NCBI GenBank assembly: GCA_913009675.1 | Contig: CAJVXD010000047.1 | Span: forward strand, 1 to 7,957 | Source: an uncultured bacterium | Lineage (GTDB): Bacteria; Omnitrophota; Gorgyraeia; Gorgyraeales; Gorgyraeaceae | Direction of reading: 5' to 3' | DNA: 7,957 nucleotides | Shown: positions 6,778 to 7,957 of the stretch, piece after piece | Numbering within the stretch: the stretch's first letter is position 1 | Layout of the letters: the number at the start of each line of letters is the position of its first letter | The notes under the pieces: model-generated | Databases searched by the model: none | What the model was told of the DNA's origin: nothing | Seen by the model: only the letters and a program-made list of their open reading frames with translations | Made by a program: the position numbers and the translations under genes

Positions 6778-6800
6778 GGTTAAGGTTGAGGTTGAGGGGA
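6771..6800 (+). repeat. Hexanucleotide AGGTTG tandem repeat forming the ribosome binding region of the yceD-like gene
   Basis: Units are AGGTTG (6771-6776), AGGTTA, AGGTTG, AGGTTG and a degenerate AGGGGA (6795-6800), followed by C and the ATG at 6802. The array begins inside the last codons of ackA and contains its TGA stop (6775-6777). Each unit carries an AGG core, so the last, AGGGGA, sits one base from the start codon and the previous GAGG copies offer alternative Shine-Dalgarno sites at better spacing. Confidence 0.8.
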
Positions 6801-6801
6801 C

Positions 6802-7257
6802 ATGAAGATATATGTAGATGAGATACCTCCGGAAGGTCTCGAGCTTCAAGGACAGATTGAACCTCGGAAGATAGCCTTGGGATTAAAATTAGCAAGCATA
6901 AGTTTTACTAAATCAATAGATGTCAAGGCAAGGGTCTCAAGAACAGGGGATGAGGTCTTTGTGGATTTGAGCTTAAGGGCACACGTTGAATATAGATGTA
7001 GCCGTTGCCTTGCCAAGATACAGGATGTTTTAAAAAAACATTTTAATGTAAACCATGAAGCTGGACCTGGAGATATCCTGGAAATAGATGAGGACATAAG
7101 ACAGGAAATGATCCTGGATTGCCCCATGAAGGTTGTGTGTAGGCCTGATTGCAAGGGATTGTGCCCGAACTGTGGACAAAATCTTAATATAACAGGATGT
7201 GAATGCACCAAGGATAAGAGAGAATGGAGCATAGGGAGCAGGCGCTTAAACCTGTAA
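6802..7257 (+). CDS. yceD: YceD/DUF177 family protein (large-subunit rRNA accumulation)
   Basis: The 151-residue product matches the DUF177 (YceD) family, usually encoded just before rpmF; the E. coli member is linked to 23S rRNA accumulation, though the molecular mechanism is not settled. The central YRCSRCL (65-70) and the C-terminal cysteine cluster VCRPDCKGLCPNCGQNLN...CEC (C113, C117, C121, C124, C133, C135) suggest a metal-binding fold. After CEC, many family members end with a DPR-x3-L-x2-L stretch; here the end reads EWSIGSRRLNL, a weaker match, so the C-terminus has drifted. The ATG at 6802 follows the AGGTTG repeat, which provides several GAGG-like binding sites. The position before rpmF and plsX is the classic context and supports the call. 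Confidence 0.88.
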   Translation: MKIYVDEIPPEGLELQGQIEPRKIALGLKLASISFTKSIDVKARVSRTGDEVFVDLSLRAHVEYRCSRCLAKIQDVLKKHFNVNHEAGPGDILEIDEDIRQEMILDCPMKVVCRPDCKGLCPNCGQNLNITGCECTKDKREWSIGSRRLNL

Positions 7258-7281
7258 TCTTGTATTCTGCAATCTGTTCTC
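7253..7281 (+). repeat. Degenerate 7-nt tandem repeat between the yceD-like gene and rpmF
   Basis: TGTAATC (7253-7259), one extra T, then TGTATTC (7261-7267), TGCAATC (7268-7274) and TGTTCTC (7275-7281). The first unit contains the TAA stop of the yceD-like gene (7255-7257). The units differ from each other by one to three bases. No promoter or terminator is apparent in this gap. Confidence 0.6.
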
Positions 7282-7306
7282 TCTGAGCTACGAAAGGAGT
7301 GAGGTA

Positions 7307-7507
7307 ATGCCGTTACCGAAACGAAGACATTCCAGTTCAAGACAAGGCAAGAGAAGAGGAGAACAAAAAATACATATTCCGAGTATCTCTGTGTGCCCGA
7401 ATTGCAAAGCCCCAAAATTATCGCACAGGGTGTGTCCTGTATGTGGTTTTTATAAAGGCAGGCAGGTTGTGCAGGTGAAGAAGAAGGAGAAAAAAGAGAA
7501 AAAATGA
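7307..7507 (+). CDS. rpmF: Large-subunit ribosomal protein L32 (bL32), zinc-ribbon form
   Basis: The 66-residue product opens with MPLPKRRHSSSRQGKRR, a typical bL32 N-terminus, and contains the zinc ribbon C30-x2-C33 ... C43-x2-C46 in the segment SVCPNCKAPKLSHRVCPVCGFYKGR. It is a structural protein of the 50S subunit. The C-terminus ends in a lysine/glutamate tail (KKKEKKEKK) slightly longer than usual. AAAGGAG (7293-7299), the best Shine-Dalgarno sequence in the window, lies 7 nt before the ATG, in keeping with the high expression a ribosomal protein needs inside a run of weakly initiated genes. The neighbours, a yceD-like gene before and plsX after, are the standard arrangement. Confidence 0.96.
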   Translation: MPLPKRRHSSSRQGKRRGEQKIHIPSISVCPNCKAPKLSHRVCPVCGFYKGRQVVQVKKKEKKEKK

Positions 7508-7546
7508 AAATCCTGAATTCCAATGTTCTAGACCCGATGTTTTGGG

Positions 7547-7596
7547 ATTTAGAAAATTAGAATTTGTTTAGAATTTAGATATTAGGATTTTGGATT
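7547..7596 (+). repeat. Degenerate AT-rich TTTAGAATTT-type repeat between rpmF and plsX
   Basis: Related 10-mers ATTTAGAAAA (7547), ATTAGAATTT (7556), TTTAGAATTT (7567) and ATTAGGATTT (7581), followed by TGGATTTT, fill about half of the 105-nt gap. Spacing between units varies from 9 to 14 nt, so this is an imperfect array. The gap otherwise holds a weak 5-bp hairpin (7533-7546) and the plsX ribosome binding site. Confidence 0.6.
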
Positions 7597-7612
7597 TTAA
7601 GAGAGGTTATAT

Positions 7613-7957
7613 ATGATCAAGATTGCCCTTGATGCCATGGGTTCTGATAATTCTCCCTCACTGGATGTAGAAGGTGCAGTCCTTGCAGCTAGAGAATTTA
7701 AGTATGAGATTATCCTTGTAGGTAAAAGAGAGTTCATAGAAAAAGAGCTGGAGAGATATAGACCCATCCCCCCTAACCTATCTATATGTCATGCCTCCGA
7801 GGTTATAGGCATGCGCGAGCAGCCTGTGCTTAGCGTAAGGAGAAAAAAACAATACTCTATAGTAATGCTTGCAAACCTTGCAAAAGAAAGAGAGGTAGAA
7901 GCCGTAGTCAGCGCGGGGAATACAGGGGCAATGGTATGCGATGTTACGAAGATCGGA
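7613..7957 (+). CDS. plsX: Phosphate acyltransferase PlsX, N-terminal part
   Basis: The frame is open from the ATG at 7613 to the window end (115 codons) and continues beyond it. PlsX makes acyl-phosphate from acyl-ACP and phosphate, feeding PlsY in phospholipid synthesis. Matching segments are IKIALDAMGSDNSP (2-15), IILVGKREFIEKEL (33-46), ICHASEVIGMREQPVLSVRRKK (58-79) and the hallmark VVSAGNTGAMV (98-108). The N-terminal motif is usually DxMGGD-x-(A/G)P; here the second Gly is Ser11 and the residue before Pro is also Ser. GAGAGGT (7601-7607) sits 5 nt before the ATG and decides the start. PlsX shares its fold family with Pta, encoded three genes upstream. Fatty-acid genes such as fabH often follow plsX but lie outside the window. 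Confidence 0.94.
   Translation, partial: MIKIALDAMGSDNSPSLDVEGAVLAAREFKYEIILVGKREFIEKELERYRPIPPNLSICHASEVIGMREQPVLSVRRKKQYSIVMLANLAKEREVEAVVSAGNTGAMVCDVTKIG

Noticed and set aside
6846..7523. A 225-codon minus-strand open frame antisense to the yceD-like gene and rpmF
   Set aside because: It overlaps two well-supported genes completely, has no recognisable domain or good ribosome binding site, and is best explained as a shadow of their codon composition.
7533..7546. Hairpin CCCGA/TTGGG after rpmF as an intrinsic terminator
   Set aside because: The stem is 5 bp with one G-U pair and is not followed by a T-run; too weak to call.
5673..7596. CRISPR array or mobile-element ends
   Set aside because: The repeat units are only about 6-10 nt, degenerate, differ from gap to gap and have no spacers, transposase or target-site duplications.

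Overview
The window is a compact, mostly co-directional block of bacterial housekeeping genes. It looks moderately AT-rich, with frequent ATA (Ile) and AGG/AGA (Arg) codons. The radical-SAM PflX-type protein and the phosphate acetyltransferase/acetate kinase pair suggest an anaerobic or fermentative bacterium with acetyl-CoA/acetate metabolism. Gene style and order would fit an uncultured lineage such as Omnitrophota, but that is an inference; no 16S or other definitive marker is present.

Left end (1-540): the last 82 codons of recJ (+) run tail-to-tail into rpmB (ribosomal protein L28, -) with 4 bases between stop codons. A short divergent intergenic region with candidate promoters on both strands separates rpmB from a pflX-like radical SAM gene (541-1464, +). 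After pflX comes a perfect 13-bp inverted repeat with no U-tract.

Main run (1521-7957, +): recG, rsmD, coaD, pta, ackA, a yceD/DUF177 gene, rpmF and the 5' part of plsX. Gaps are 2-15 nt from recG to pta and grow to 30, 24, 49 and about 105 nt after pta. This could be one long operon. It joins DNA repair (RecG), 16S rRNA methylation (RsmD), CoA synthesis (CoaD), the acetyl-CoA/acetyl-phosphate/acetate branch (Pta, AckA), 50S-related functions (YceD, L32) and phospholipid/fatty-acid synthesis (PlsX). CoaD, Pta, AckA and PlsX all touch CoA or acyl-phosphate chemistry. The yceD-rpmF-plsX order is widely conserved in bacteria.

The identities are ordinary, and I found no defence system, mobile element, CRISPR array, tRNA or rRNA. 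Two things deserve a second look. (1) The acetate kinase is only 347 residues, with two internal deletions relative to characterised enzymes, and it has Cys at the position of an essential catalytic arginine (Arg241 of the Methanosarcina thermophila enzyme). (2) All four gaps from pta to plsX carry short degenerate tandem repeats of about 6-10 nt. The unit differs in every gap, and in the first three the array starts inside the preceding gene's 3' end.
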